A DNA stretch of 39,234 bases from Herbaspirillum sp. ASV7. Lineage in GTDB: Bacteria; Pseudomonadota; Gammaproteobacteria; Burkholderiales; Burkholderiaceae_D. This document shows positions 16,309-24,475 of this stretch, one piece after another. Under the pieces are notes generated by a model, which searched no databases, had not been told where the DNA came from, and saw only the letters and a list, made by a program, of their open reading frames with translations. Where the stretch lies: the NCBI RefSeq assembly GCF_016429215.1, contig NZ_JAELUH010000051.1, positions 1 to 39,234 on the forward strand. The letters are read 5' to 3'. Numbering within the stretch: the stretch's first letter is position 1; each line of letters starts with the position of its first letter. The translations under genes and the position numbers were made by a program.

Positions 16309-17945
16309 CCGACACGGCCGCCTTCAAGGCATTGCAACAACATCACGTCCAGGCCGTGGACTGGCACATGCGCGACCTGTTCGCGCAGCAACCTGATCGT
16401 TTCGAGCGCATGCACGTGCGCGCCGCCGGCCTCTTGCTGGACTATTCCAAGAACCGCATCCAGTCCGAGACCCTGTCGCTGCTGATGAGCCTGGCCCGCG
16501 AGCGTGGCGTGGAAGCGCTGCGCGAGGCCATGTTCTGCGGCGAGAAGATCAACTTTACAGAACATCGCGCCGTGCTGCACACCGCACTGCGCGCACCGGC
16601 CGGCGCCTGTGACGCCCTGGTGGATGGACACGGCGTGGGCGAAGACGTTCATGCCGTCTTGAACCATATCCGCGATTTCTCCGAGCGCGTGCGCAGCGGT
16701 GCCTGGCGCGGCCATACCGGGCGCGAGATCACCGACATCGTCAACATCGGTATCGGCGGCTCCTTCCTGGGCCCGCAGATGGTCTGCACGGCCCTGCGCG
16801 ACTACCGCCATGCGCGCCTGCAGGCCCATTTCGTCTCCAACGTGGATGGCCATGACCTGGAAGAAGTGCTCTCGCGCGTGGACCCCGAGACCACGCTCTT
16901 CATCGTCGCCTCCAAGACCTTCACCACCCAGGAAACCATGCTCAACGCCAAGTCGGCGCGCGCCTGGTTCCTGCGCCACGGCAAGGAGGCCGACCTGGTC
17001 CGCCACTTCGTGGCGGTCTCCACCAATGCGACCGAGGTGGCCGCCTTCGGCATCGACCCCGACAACATGTTCCCCTTCTGGGACTGGGTCGGCGGGCGTT
17101 ATTCGGTCTGGTCGGCCATCGGCCTGCCCATTGCACTGCTGATCGGCTTCGACCACTTCTCGGATTTCCTGGCCGGCGCCCATGCGATGGACCGCCATTT
17201 CCGCGAAGCTCCGCTGGAATCGAACATGCCGGTCATCCAGGCCTTGATCGGCATCTGGAACCGCAACTTCTTCAATAGCGAATCGCTGTCGGTGGCGCCC
17301 TATCACCAGTGGCTGCGCTATTTCCCGGCCTATCTGCAACAGCTCGACATGGAGAGCAACGGCAAGCGCATCACCCGTGATGGCACGGCCGTGGGCGTGG
17401 CCACCTGCCCCTTCATCTGGGGCGATGTCGGCACCAACGGCCAGCACGCCTTCTTCCAGCTGTTGCATCAGGGCACCGATGTCACGCCCATCGATTTCAT
17501 TGCCGTCCTGAAACCCTCGCACCATCTTGCCGAGCACCAGGACGTGCTGCTGGCCAACTGTTTCGCCCAGTCCGAGGCCTTCATGCGCGGCAAGGCGGCT
17601 GCAGAGGTCCGTGCCGATCTGGAAAAGCAAGGTGTGGCCGAAGCGGAACTCCAGGCGCTGCTGCCGCACAAAACCTTCGACGGCAACCGCCCCAGCAATA
17701 CCTTGCTGCTGCCGGAGCTGAGCCCGCATGCGCTGGGTGCCATGATTGCACTGTATGAGCACAAGACCTTCGTGCAAGGCGCCATCTGGGGCATCAACAG
17801 CTTCGACCAGTGGGGCGTGGAGCTGGGCAAGGTACTGGCCAAGACCATCCACGGCGAGCTCAAGAACGCACCCGATCCGGCGCTGCACGACGCCTCCACC
17901 AATGCCCTGATCGCATTGGCGCGGCAGGCGGCACAAGCGCGATAG
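16290..17945 (+). CDS. pgi: Glucose-6-phosphate isomerase
   Basis: Pgi interconverts glucose 6-phosphate and fructose 6-phosphate in the cytoplasm. The 551-residue product has the family blocks G-I-G-G-S-F-L-G-P at 154-162, [18 protein letters not shown], and near the C-terminus [14 protein letters not shown]. The start gives the normal N-terminus, but no Shine-Dalgarno sequence is present; see the leader frame at 16243. It heads a pgi-zwf-hexR run with short gaps. In a cell relying on the Entner-Doudoroff route, Pgi cycles fructose 6-phosphate back to glucose 6-phosphate. Confidence 0.97.
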   Translation: MHTTALTDTAAFKALQQHHVQAVDWHMRDLFAQQPDRFERMHVRAAGLLLDYSKNRIQSETLSLLMSLARERGVEALREAMFCGEKINFTEHRAVLHTALRAPAGACDALVDGHGVGEDVHAVLNHIRDFSERVRSGAWRGHTGREITDIVNIGIGGSFLGPQMVCTALRDYRHARLQAHFVSNVDGHDLEEVLSRVDPETTLFIVASKTFTTQETMLNAKSARAWFLRHGKEADLVRHFVAVSTNATEVAAFGIDPDNMFPFWDWVGGRYSVWSAIGLPIALLIGFDHFSDFLAGAHAMDRHFREAPLESNMPVIQALIGIWNRNFFNSESLSVAPYHQWLRYFPAYLQQLDMESNGKRITRDGTAVGVATCPFIWGDVGTNGQHAFFQLLHQGTDVTPIDFIAVLKPSHHLAEHQDVLLANCFAQSEAFMRGKAAAEVRADLEKQGVAEAELQALLPHKTFDGNRPSNTLLLPELSPHALGAMIALYEHKTFVQGAIWGINSFDQWGVELGKVLAKTIHGELKNAPDPALHDASTNALIALARQAAQAR

Positions 17946-18002
17946 GGCTGAGGCCCGCCACTTAGTACGATGTAGATAACGCACACAGAGACCTTACCTA
18001 CC

Positions 18003-19469
18003 ATGGCTATTTCCGATTTCGATCTGGTTTTATTCGGCGGCACCGGCGACCTGTCGATGCGCAAGCTGTTGCCCGCACTGTATGCCCGCGATCGCGCCCG
18101 CGACCTGCCGCCCGATGCGCGCATCGTCTGTCTGGGCCGTGACGAGAAGACCCGCGAGGAATTCCTGCAACTGGTGGAAAAATCCGCCAAGCCCCACGTG
18201 CCGGCCGCCAACCTGGACGCCGCCGTCTGGGACCGTTTCAGCAATCGCCTGCAATACGCCTCGGTCAATGCCAAGGAAGGCGCCAGCTTCGACCACCTCA
18301 AGGAAGCCCTGCGCGACATCGATGGCCTGGCCCGCGTGTTCTACCTGGCCACGCCGCCCAGCCTGTTCGCCTCGATCTGCGAAAACCTCTCCAAGGCCGG
18401 GCTGGTCACGCCAGCCTCGCGCGTGGTGCTGGAAAAACCGCTGGGCCGCGACTTGAAGAGCGCCCGCGACATCAACGCCCAGGTCGGCCGTTACTTCCAG
18501 GAATCGCAGATCTTCCGTATCGACCACTATCTCGGCAAGGAAGCGGTGCAGAACCTGCTGGCACTGCGCTTTGGCAACGTGCTGTTCGAACCGCTGTGGC
18601 GCCGCGAGTGGATCTCGGACGTGCAGATCACCATCGCCGAAGAGCTCGGCGTGGGTGGCCGCTTCGACTACTACGACACCTCCGGCGCCCTGCGCGACAT
18701 GCTGCAGAACCACCTGCTGCAACTGCTCTGTATCGTCGCCATGGAGCCGCCCGTATCCAACTCGGCCGATGCCGTGCGTGACGAAAAACTCAAGGTGCTG
18801 CGCTCGCTCAAGCGCTTTACCCCGACCACGCTGGCCATGAACGTGGTGCGCGGCCAGTACCGCGCCGGCCATGTCAATGGTGTGGCCGTGCCGGGCTACC
18901 GCAAGGAAGCCGATGCCAATCCCGAATCGCGCACCGAGACCTATGTGGCGGTGAAGGCCGAGATCGATACCTGGCGCTGGGCCGGCGTGCCCTTCTACCT
19001 GCGTACCGGCAAGCGCATGGCCGATTCGCTGGCCGAGATCGTGGTGCGCTTCAAGAGCGTGCCGCACTCCATCTTCGCGCACCAGAACGACACCCCCAAC
19101 TGCCTGGTGATCCGCCTGCAGCCCGACGAAGGCCTGCACATGAACCTGATGGCCAAGCAACCCGGCGACGGCATGCGTCTGCGCCCGGTGGAGCTGGAAC
19201 TGGACTTCCGCGAGAAATTCAAGACCCCGCGCATGGACGCCTACGAGCGCCTGCTGCTGGACGTGCTGCGCGGCCACCTGACCCTGTTCATGCGCAGCGA
19301 CGAACTGGAAGCCGCCTGGGAATGGGTGGAACCGATCCTGAACCACTGGGAGCAACAGGAAGCCGACCCCGTGCCCTATAACGCCGGCACCTGGGGCCCG
19401 GCCGCCGCCAGCGCCCTGATCGGTCGCGACGGCCTGCAGTGGCGCGAAGAAGCACTGCCCGAAGTCTAA
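18003..19469 (+). CDS. zwf: Glucose-6-phosphate 1-dehydrogenase
   Basis: Zwf oxidises glucose 6-phosphate to 6-phosphogluconolactone with NAD(P). The 488-residue protein has the N-terminal nucleotide fold (L-F-G-G-T-G-D-L), E-K-P-L-G-R-D and the substrate/catalytic block R-I-D-H-Y-L-G-K-E. It follows pgi by 57 bp and precedes hexR by 18 bp. A degenerate HexR-like sequence (TGTAGATAACGCACA, 17971-17985, 10 of 15 to the edd site) lies just upstream but is too weak to call. A phosphogluconolactonase gene, often the next gene in other bacteria, is absent here. Confidence 0.97.
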   Translation: MAISDFDLVLFGGTGDLSMRKLLPALYARDRARDLPPDARIVCLGRDEKTREEFLQLVEKSAKPHVPAANLDAAVWDRFSNRLQYASVNAKEGASFDHLKEALRDIDGLARVFYLATPPSLFASICENLSKAGLVTPASRVVLEKPLGRDLKSARDINAQVGRYFQESQIFRIDHYLGKEAVQNLLALRFGNVLFEPLWRREWISDVQITIAEELGVGGRFDYYDTSGALRDMLQNHLLQLLCIVAMEPPVSNSADAVRDEKLKVLRSLKRFTPTTLAMNVVRGQYRAGHVNGVAVPGYRKEADANPESRTETYVAVKAEIDTWRWAGVPFYLRTGKRMADSLAEIVVRFKSVPHSIFAHQNDTPNCLVIRLQPDEGLHMNLMAKQPGDGMRLRPVELELDFREKFKTPRMDAYERLLLDVLRGHLTLFMRSDELEAAWEWVEPILNHWEQQEADPVPYNAGTWGPAAASALIGRDGLQWREEALPEV

Positions 19470-19487
19470 GCAACACACCCGGCCATC

Positions 19488-20348
19488 ATGTCCATGCTGC
19501 TCGACTCCATCCGCACCCACATCAACTCCCTCTCCAAGTCGGAGAAGAAGGTGGCTGCGACCATCCTCGCCAATCCGCAACTGGCGCTGGCGGAGAACCT
19601 GACGGCGCTGGCCAAGAACGCCGAGGTATCGGAGCCGACCGTGATCCGCTTCTGCCGCGCCATCGGCTACGAGGGCTGGCACGACTTCAAGCTGAAGCTG
19701 GCGCAGAGCCTGGCCCTGGCCCTGCCCGGCGCCGACGAGACGCTGGCCCAGGACGACCTGGCCGCCGACCTCGTCAACAAGATCTGCAGCCGCTCCATCA
19801 ACACCCTGCTGGACCTGCGCAACCACCTCAATCCGGATGCCATCCAGCTGGCGCTGGACGTGCTGGCGCGCGCCAACAAGATCGAGTTCTACGGCCAGGG
19901 CACCTCCGGTATCGTGGCCAACGATGCCCAGCACAAGTTCTTCCGCTCGGGCGTACCGACGGTGGCCTACTCCGACCCGCACATCCACAGCATCGCGGCC
20001 TCGCTGCTGAAAGCGGGCGACTGCGTGGTGGCGATCTCGCAGCGCGGTGGCAATGCCGCCCTGCTGCGCTCGATCCAGCTGGCGCGCAAGGGTGGCGCCG
20101 ACATCATCGTACTGGGTCCGTCCGGCACCCCGCTGGCCGAGCTGGCCACGGTGCTGGTGCCCATCGACCTGTCCTTCAACATCGACCCCTATACGCCCAT
20201 CTCGGCGCGCCTGGCGCACCTGGTGGTGATCGACATCCTGGCAGTGGGCCTGGCGCTGCGACGGGGGCCGGAATTCCGCAAGAAGATGCAGAACGCGCAG
20301 AAGTCGCTGCAGAAGTTCGACATGCAGTTCGACTCCTTCTTCCGCTGA
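19488..20348 (+). CDS. hexR: HexR, RpiR-family regulator of central carbon genes
   Basis: The 286-residue protein has the RpiR-type N-terminal helix-turn-helix (residues about 1-77, with L-S-K-S-E-K-K-V-A and S-E-P-T-V-I-R-F-C-R-A-I-G) and a C-terminal SIS sugar-phosphate domain from about 120 (Y-G-Q-G-T-S-G, then A-I-S-Q-R-G-G). Position next to zwf and the two HexR-type sites upstream support the HexR identity. In other proteobacteria HexR represses edd, zwf and related genes and is released by KDPG. Here it would sit in a loop with the edd-eda and pgi-zwf-hexR promoters. Confidence 0.92.
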   Translation: MSMLLDSIRTHINSLSKSEKKVAATILANPQLALAENLTALAKNAEVSEPTVIRFCRAIGYEGWHDFKLKLAQSLALALPGADETLAQDDLAADLVNKICSRSINTLLDLRNHLNPDAIQLALDVLARANKIEFYGQGTSGIVANDAQHKFFRSGVPTVAYSDPHIHSIAASLLKAGDCVVAISQRGGNAALLRSIQLARKGGADIIVLGPSGTPLAELATVLVPIDLSFNIDPYTPISARLAHLVVIDILAVGLALRRGPEFRKKMQNAQKSLQKFDMQFDSFFR

Positions 20349-20456
20349 CCAGGAGCGCGCCAGATCAAGTGTCAGCGATTGGCCGACAGACAGGACAGCA
20401 CGATTGCGTACAATGGCGATGTCCCCCATTCTTCCAACTTAGCAACAGGACTTTCC

Positions 20457-21392
20457 ATGAGCCAGCTTGACCAGTTGAAGCAGTACACCACCATCGTGGC
20501 CGACACCGGCGACTTCCAGGCGATGAAGGCCTTCGCCCCGCAGGACGCCACCACCAACCCCTCGCTGATCCTGAAGGCCGTGCAGAAGGCCGAGTACCAG
20601 CCGCTGCTGGCGTCCGTGGTCAAGGCCAACGCCGGCAAGAGCACCGACGAGATCATCGATCGCCTGCTGATTGCCTTCGGTCTGGAAATCCTCAAGATCA
20701 TCCCTGGCCGCGTCTCCACCGAGACCGATGCGCGCCTGTCCTTCGACACCGCCGGCACCGTGGCCAAGGGCCGCGAACTGATCCGCCTGTATGAAGAAGC
20801 CGGCATCGCCCGCGAACGTGTGCTGATCAAGATCGCCTCCACCTGGGAAGGCATCCGCGCCGCCGAACTGCTGGAGAAGGATGGCATCCGCTGCAACCTG
20901 ACGCTGCTGTTCTCGCTGCCGCAAGCCATTGCCTGCGCCGAAGCGGGCGTGCAACTGATCTCGCCCTTCGTCGGCCGCATCTATGACTGGTACAAGAAGT
21001 CCACCGGCCAGGAATACACCGGCAGCGACGATCCCGGCGTGCAGTCGGTCAAGGCGGTGTACAACTACTATCGCAAGTTCGGTTACGCCACCGAGGTGAT
21101 GGGCGCCAGCTTCCGCAACACCTCGCAGATCGTCGAACTGGCCGGCTGCGACCTGCTCACCATCAGCCCGGACCTGCTGCAGAAGCTGGCCGACACCGAC
21201 GCCCCGGTGGAACGCAAGCTGAGCCAGGAAGCCGCCGCAGCAGCCGATATCACCCGCATCTCGCTGGACGAAAAGGCTTTCCGCCTGGCCTTGAACGGCG
21301 ACGCCATGGCCACCGAGAAGCTGGCCGAAGGCATCCGCCAGTTTGCCGCCGATGCGGTCAAGCTGGAGCAGATCGTGGAAGGCTTGCGCTAA
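20457..21392 (+). CDS. tal: Transaldolase
   Basis: Transaldolase moves a dihydroxyacetone unit between sugar phosphates (sedoheptulose 7-phosphate plus glyceraldehyde 3-phosphate to erythrose 4-phosphate plus fructose 6-phosphate). The 311-residue product has D-A-T-T-N-P-S-L at 30-37 and the Schiff-base Lys125 in [11 protein letters not shown], as in TalB-type enzymes. The ATG at 20457 gives the normal start, with ACAGGA 6 bases upstream. It could be read with hexR (108 bp away) or from its own promoter. It can link erythrose 4-phosphate from the tetritol locus to central metabolism. Confidence 0.97.
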   Translation: MSQLDQLKQYTTIVADTGDFQAMKAFAPQDATTNPSLILKAVQKAEYQPLLASVVKANAGKSTDEIIDRLLIAFGLEILKIIPGRVSTETDARLSFDTAGTVAKGRELIRLYEEAGIARERVLIKIASTWEGIRAAELLEKDGIRCNLTLLFSLPQAIACAEAGVQLISPFVGRIYDWYKKSTGQEYTGSDDPGVQSVKAVYNYYRKFGYATEVMGASFRNTSQIVELAGCDLLTISPDLLQKLADTDAPVERKLSQEAAAAADITRISLDEKAFRLALNGDAMATEKLAEGIRQFAADAVKLEQIVEGLR

Positions 21393-21423
21393 GCCAGACC
21401 GCGCGCACGGACAGCAAGAACAG

Positions 21424-21457
21424 AAAGGCCGCATCGCCAGGACGATGCGGCCTTTTT
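21424..21457 (+). terminator. Intrinsic terminator after tal
   Basis: AAAGGCCGCATCG (21424-21436) pairs exactly with CGATGCGGCCTTT (21443-21455) around a 6-base loop, followed by TT. It ends 22 bp before the convergent lipoprotein gene, and its AAA/TTT ends suggest it can stop transcription from both sides. Confidence 0.9.
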
Positions 21458-21479
21458 CGCAGGTTCAAGCCACGGTCGA

Positions 21480-22346
21480 TCAGCTTGCCAGCATCTCCGG
21501 CAGGGCCGCGATCACCTTCTGGCTGCATTGTTCCAGGGTCTCGTTGAGCCACTGCTGGACCATCAGGTAGTCATCCTTGGCCCAGTCTTCCAGCGGCAGG
21601 GCCTTTTCCGAGACGCGGTTGCAGGAGACCTCCACCAGCGGGCTGAAGGTGAATAGTCCGGCACTCTCCTTGCGCTTGTAGACGGAAAGCTCGGTATTCA
21701 TCTTGAACAAGTTGGCCTCTTCACCGCTGAGGCTTTCGTAGATCAGCGTCGAACTGCCGCCGGCCACCATCACGGCGTTCTTGAATGTCCCCGGCTGCAG
21801 CTCGGGGCGCGCCTGCAAGGCGCCGTTGACCTTCTTGCTCAGCTGGCGGATGTAGTCGGTCGCCACCGGATTGCGCACATGCTGGCGATCCTTGACGTCC
21901 TCGAATTTCTCGCCCTTGAGGTCTTCCTTGCTGAAGCCGCTGAAGCCCAGGCCGCCCCCCAGCGCGAACATGACCACGTTCAGCGCCACCTGCCCGGCCA
22001 CCTGGTTCTGGGTATGCTTGGGACGCACGATGAAGACTTCTTCCGGCACCTCCTTGAGACGGGAGCCGTTGGAGAACTTGGTGGTATAGGCCACGCCGAG
22101 GATGGTCGCCGGCGCTTCAGGCGCGGCCGAGACCGCTGCTGCTGCCGCTGCCGGCACTGCCGTGACCGCCGTGGCAGTTGCCACCGGAGTCGGCGTTGCA
22201 ATTTCGGTCGTAGCCGCTGCCGGCTGCGACGGCGGTGTCGAGGAGGCCACCGGCGCAGTGGCGGAGGACTTGTCCGCAGGCGCGCTCGCGCAGCCGTTCA
22301 GGGCGACCAGTGCGGCCAGGGCAATAAGTTTGAGCTTCAAGGTCAT
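21480..22346 (-). CDS. Lipoprotein of unknown function
   Basis: The 288-residue precursor starts with a lipoprotein signal (M-T-L-K-L-K-L-I-A-L, lipobox L-N-G-C with Cys19), so it should be lipidated by Lgt and anchored in the inner or outer membrane. Residues about 20-80 form a low-complexity Ala/Thr/Pro/Val linker. From about residue 82 the sequence is globular, with a glycine-rich stretch (A-L-G-G-G-L-G-F-S-G-F) and a long C-terminal helix region. I do not recognise the family. The ATG has no clear ribosome site and is preceded directly by an AT-rich run. It ends opposite tal and shares its terminator. Confidence 0.8.
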   Translation of the reverse strand: MTLKLKLIALAALVALNGCASAPADKSSATAPVASSTPPSQPAAATTEIATPTPVATATAVTAVPAAAAAAVSAAPEAPATILGVAYTTKFSNGSRLKEVPEEVFIVRPKHTQNQVAGQVALNVVMFALGGGLGFSGFSKEDLKGEKFEDVKDRQHVRNPVATDYIRQLSKKVNGALQARPELQPGTFKNAVMVAGGSSTLIYESLSGEEANLFKMNTELSVYKRKESAGLFTFSPLVEVSCNRVSEKALPLEDWAKDDYLMVQQWLNETLEQCSQKVIAALPEMLAS

Positions 22347-22685
22347 ATTATATTTTCGTCAAAAAAAAGTTAAAACAATCCCCTGCCTTGACCTGCAAAG
22401 CATTTAATTCGTGAAGTGAAAGGGATGGACAGACGAAAATCGCTTTTTCGCTGAAGCGCACGCCTGTAGGGCCTGACGGCGTGATGAAAAAATCGACTCC
22501 CCCGATGTCTGGAGCCTGAATATTAGTTTACATGCGTCAAGATTGTCTATAGGCAATCTTATAACATTCAAGTTTTAACTTGATTATCAATTCCGCAAAA
22601 ATAACAGCACAGCACAACATCCATACGCCGTTGGCAACCCGCATCGACGCGGCATGCGCACGGACATGACTCCGCGGCGACCCGC
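22347..22685. other. AT-rich intergenic region with two palindromes
   Basis: No coding frame is convincing in these 339 bases, which separate the lipoprotein start from the end of the SorC-type regulator. They are clearly poorer in GC than the flanking genes. Two inverted repeats stand close together: AAGATTG (22539-22545) with CAATCTT (22554-22560), and TCAAGTT (22568-22574) with AACTTGA (22577-22583). They could be operators for the lipoprotein gene or a regulator end structure. Confidence 0.45.
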
Positions 22686-23645
22686 TCAGCCGCGCGACTG
22701 ACGGGTCGCTTCCTCCAGCGTAAGCAGGGTATGCGCTATGGTATCGGTCGTGGCCAGCGTCTTGATGGTGCCCGTGCGCAACGCACCCAGCAGGGCACTG
22801 GCCTTGCTGCTCTCACTGGCCACCGCGATCACGTCGGGAATGCGGCGCAGGTCGTCCAGCGAGAGCCCGATCACCCGCCCATGGGTTTCGGTACGGGTGG
22901 GCTCGCCATGGATGTTGATGAAGTCATAGCCCATCATGTCGCCCACCGCGCCCTGGCGACGCAGCTCGGTGATTTCCTGTGGGGAGAACCAGCCCATGCG
23001 GACCATCTGGCTTTCTTCGTTGATGTCGCCGATGCCGATCAGTGCGACATGGGCGCGGCGCGCCTTGTCCAGCGTGGGCCGCACGGCGTCGTTGGCCAGC
23101 AGGGCATCGCGCACGGCGGCGCTGTCAACCAGCGCCGGCGCATACAAAGTCTCGCTCTCGCCGCCGAAACGTGAGGCCAAGCGGCGGCAGATGTGATCTG
23201 AATTCATCGTCTCACCACCACGATAGTAGCCACCGATGGCACACACGAAGGTAGCGCTGCGCCGGGTGTTCGATAACGCATGCTCGGAGACGGCATTGAT
23301 GTTGCGGCCAATACCCACGGCCACGATGCTGTCATCGGTCAGACTGCGATCGAGGTGATTGGCCACCAGGCCGGCCAGCAAGGCGCGCTGCCGCTCCTGG
23401 TCATTGTGACTGACCGAGATGAGCGCGCGTTCGATGCCGAAGCGCTGCATCAATGCATGTTCCAGTTCGATGGTCAGACCCGGATGATGACGCACGCGGA
23501 TCTCGACGATACCCTCGTCCTGCGCCCGCTTGAGCATGCGCGCAATCGAGGCGCGCGAAATCGAGAAACGCTCGGACAACTCCTGCTGCGTCAGACCGTC
23601 GACGTAGTACAACGTGGCCAGCCGAGTCAACTCATCCATCGACAT
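22686..23645 (-). CDS. SorC-family sugar-responsive transcriptional regulator
   Basis: The 319-residue protein has an N-terminal helix-turn-helix (residues about 3-50: L-T-R-L-A-T-L-Y-Y-V-D-G-L-T-Q-Q-E-L, then S-I-S-R-A-S-I-A-R-M-L) and a SorC/DeoR-type sugar-phosphate domain (G-I-G-R-N-I-N, later I-G-I-G-D-I and I-A-V-A-S). This is the family of EryD, the erythritol operon regulator. It is co-directional with the RpiB-type isomerase gene, 72 bp downstream of it, with AGGGGG before the ATG. Three SorC-like palindromes in the divergent promoter at 24225-24455 are its probable sites, so it should control both arms of the locus. Confidence 0.92.
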   Translation of the reverse strand: MSMDELTRLATLYYVDGLTQQELSERFSISRASIARMLKRAQDEGIVEIRVRHHPGLTIELEHALMQRFGIERALISVSHNDQERQRALLAGLVANHLDRSLTDDSIVAVGIGRNINAVSEHALSNTRRSATFVCAIGGYYRGGETMNSDHICRRLASRFGGESETLYAPALVDSAAVRDALLANDAVRPTLDKARRAHVALIGIGDINEESQMVRMGWFSPQEITELRRQGAVGDMMGYDFINIHGEPTRTETHGRVIGLSLDDLRRIPDVIAVASESSKASALLGALRTGTIKTLATTDTIAHTLLTLEEATRQSRG

Positions 23646-23717
23646 GGATTTCCCCCTTTGCTTGCCACATCCCGATCATCGCGGCCGCGAGCGACCTCAT
23701 CGCACGCGGTGCGGCGC

Positions 23718-24179
23718 TCATGGGCGCCTGATATTGTGCAGATTGCATTCATATTCCCTGATGCGTTCCAGCTTCTCCGAGGAACGCCCACCTGAAAACT
23801 CCGAGGCCAGCCAGGTATCGACGATCGCCTTGGCCAGCTCCACCCCGACCACGCGCGCCCCCAGGGTAATGATTTGCGCATCGTTACTCTTGCTGGCGCG
23901 TTCGGCCGAATAGGTGTCGTGACATTGCGCGGCCCGCACACCGGGCACCTTGTTGGCGGAGATGGCCATGCCAATGCCGGTTCCGCATAACAGGATGGCG
24001 CGCCCGAACGCGCCCTGGCTGAGCTGTTCAGCGACGGCAAAGGCGATATCGGGGTAGATCACGGGCTCCGTATCATGGGTGCCGAAGTCCACCACGTCAA
24101 GGCCCTTGCCCAGCAGATGGGACTTGATGATCTCCTTGAGCGCGTAGGCCGCCTCGTCACAACCGATCGCTATTTTCAT
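23718..24179 (-). CDS. rpiB: RpiB/LacAB-family sugar-phosphate isomerase (probable tetrulose-phosphate isomerase)
   Basis: The 153-residue protein has the RpiB fold markers: N-terminal M-K-I-A-I-G-C-D, catalytic C-G-T-G-I-G at 65-70 with Cys65 and Thr67, and C-H-D with His87. The usual D-H-A-G near the N-terminus reads D-E-A-A here, so the phosphate-contacting His9 is Glu. RpiB relatives in erythritol and threitol pathways (EryI, DerI) convert erythrulose phosphate to D-erythrose 4-phosphate. The neighbouring tetritol-type genes make that role more likely than ribose 5-phosphate isomerisation. That is inference; the symbol denotes the family. It heads the short minus-strand operon with the regulator. 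Confidence 0.88.
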   Translation of the reverse strand: MKIAIGCDEAAYALKEIIKSHLLGKGLDVVDFGTHDTEPVIYPDIAFAVAEQLSQGAFGRAILLCGTGIGMAISANKVPGVRAAQCHDTYSAERASKSNDAQIITLGARVVGVELAKAIVDTWLASEFSGGRSSEKLERIREYECNLHNIRRP

Positions 24180-24224
24180 CCTTGACTCCTCTAGTGCGCA
24201 TGCCTACCTGGCCATGCGTTCATC

Positions 24225-24256
24225 TGAATATTTATTCACAAACGATCATTTGATCA
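24225..24256. promoter_or_regulatory. Two adjacent SorC-type operator palindromes upstream of the isomerase gene
   Basis: TGAATATTTATTCA at 24225-24238 has perfect 6-bp arms around TT. CGATCATTTGATCA at 24243-24256 has the same form with one arm-end mismatch. Centres are 18 bp apart, and both lie 46-77 bp upstream of the isomerase start. They share design with the site at 24442-24455. Confidence 0.6.
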
Positions 24257-24386
24257 CAATGAGACTAATGCATCTCGCAACAAAATTCCATGAAAAGCAT
24301 AAAAATGACTCCGAGACCAATAAATATCACATTAAATTCGAGATCAAAATGACTTTTTCTTATTTGAAACCCCGATGAAATGTCCG

Positions 24387-24415
24387 TTGACATGAAAATG
24401 ATTATTTGCAATGAT
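24387..24415 (+). promoter_or_regulatory. Probable promoter of the ABC transporter operon
   Basis: TTGACA at 24387-24392 is a perfect -35 box. Seventeen bases later AATGAT (24410-24415) is a modest -10. The predicted start near 24422 places the operator at 24442-24455 just downstream, suited to repression. Confidence 0.5.
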
Positions 24416-24441
24416 GGCCCCATAAAACAATTAATCATCAT

Positions 24442-24455
24442 TGAACATTTGTTCA
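24442..24455. promoter_or_regulatory. SorC-type operator upstream of the ABC transporter operon
   Basis: TGAACATTTGTTCA has perfect TGAACA/TGTTCA arms around TT, 20 bp before the ATPase start. It shares the T-G-A-x-x-A-TT-T-x-x-T-C-A layout with the sites at 24225-24256, and similar sequences are bound by other SorC-family regulators. Confidence 0.65.
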
Positions 24456-24475
24456 TGACATGAATGGAGACAGTC

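Noticed and set aside
17971..17985. HexR-like sequence before zwf
   Set aside because: It matches the edd site at only 10 of 15 positions and lacks the right half-site; zwf can be read from the pgi promoter.
18030..20429. 799-codon open frame on the minus strand opposite zwf and hexR
   Set aside because: It is a shadow of two clear plus-strand genes, rich in His/Gln/Gly/Val from GC-rich codons, with no recognisable domain.
22347..22352. TATAAT on the minus strand directly before the lipoprotein ATG
   Set aside because: Transcription would start inside the coding region past the ATG, and there is no fitting -35 box; it is probably chance in an AT-rich run.
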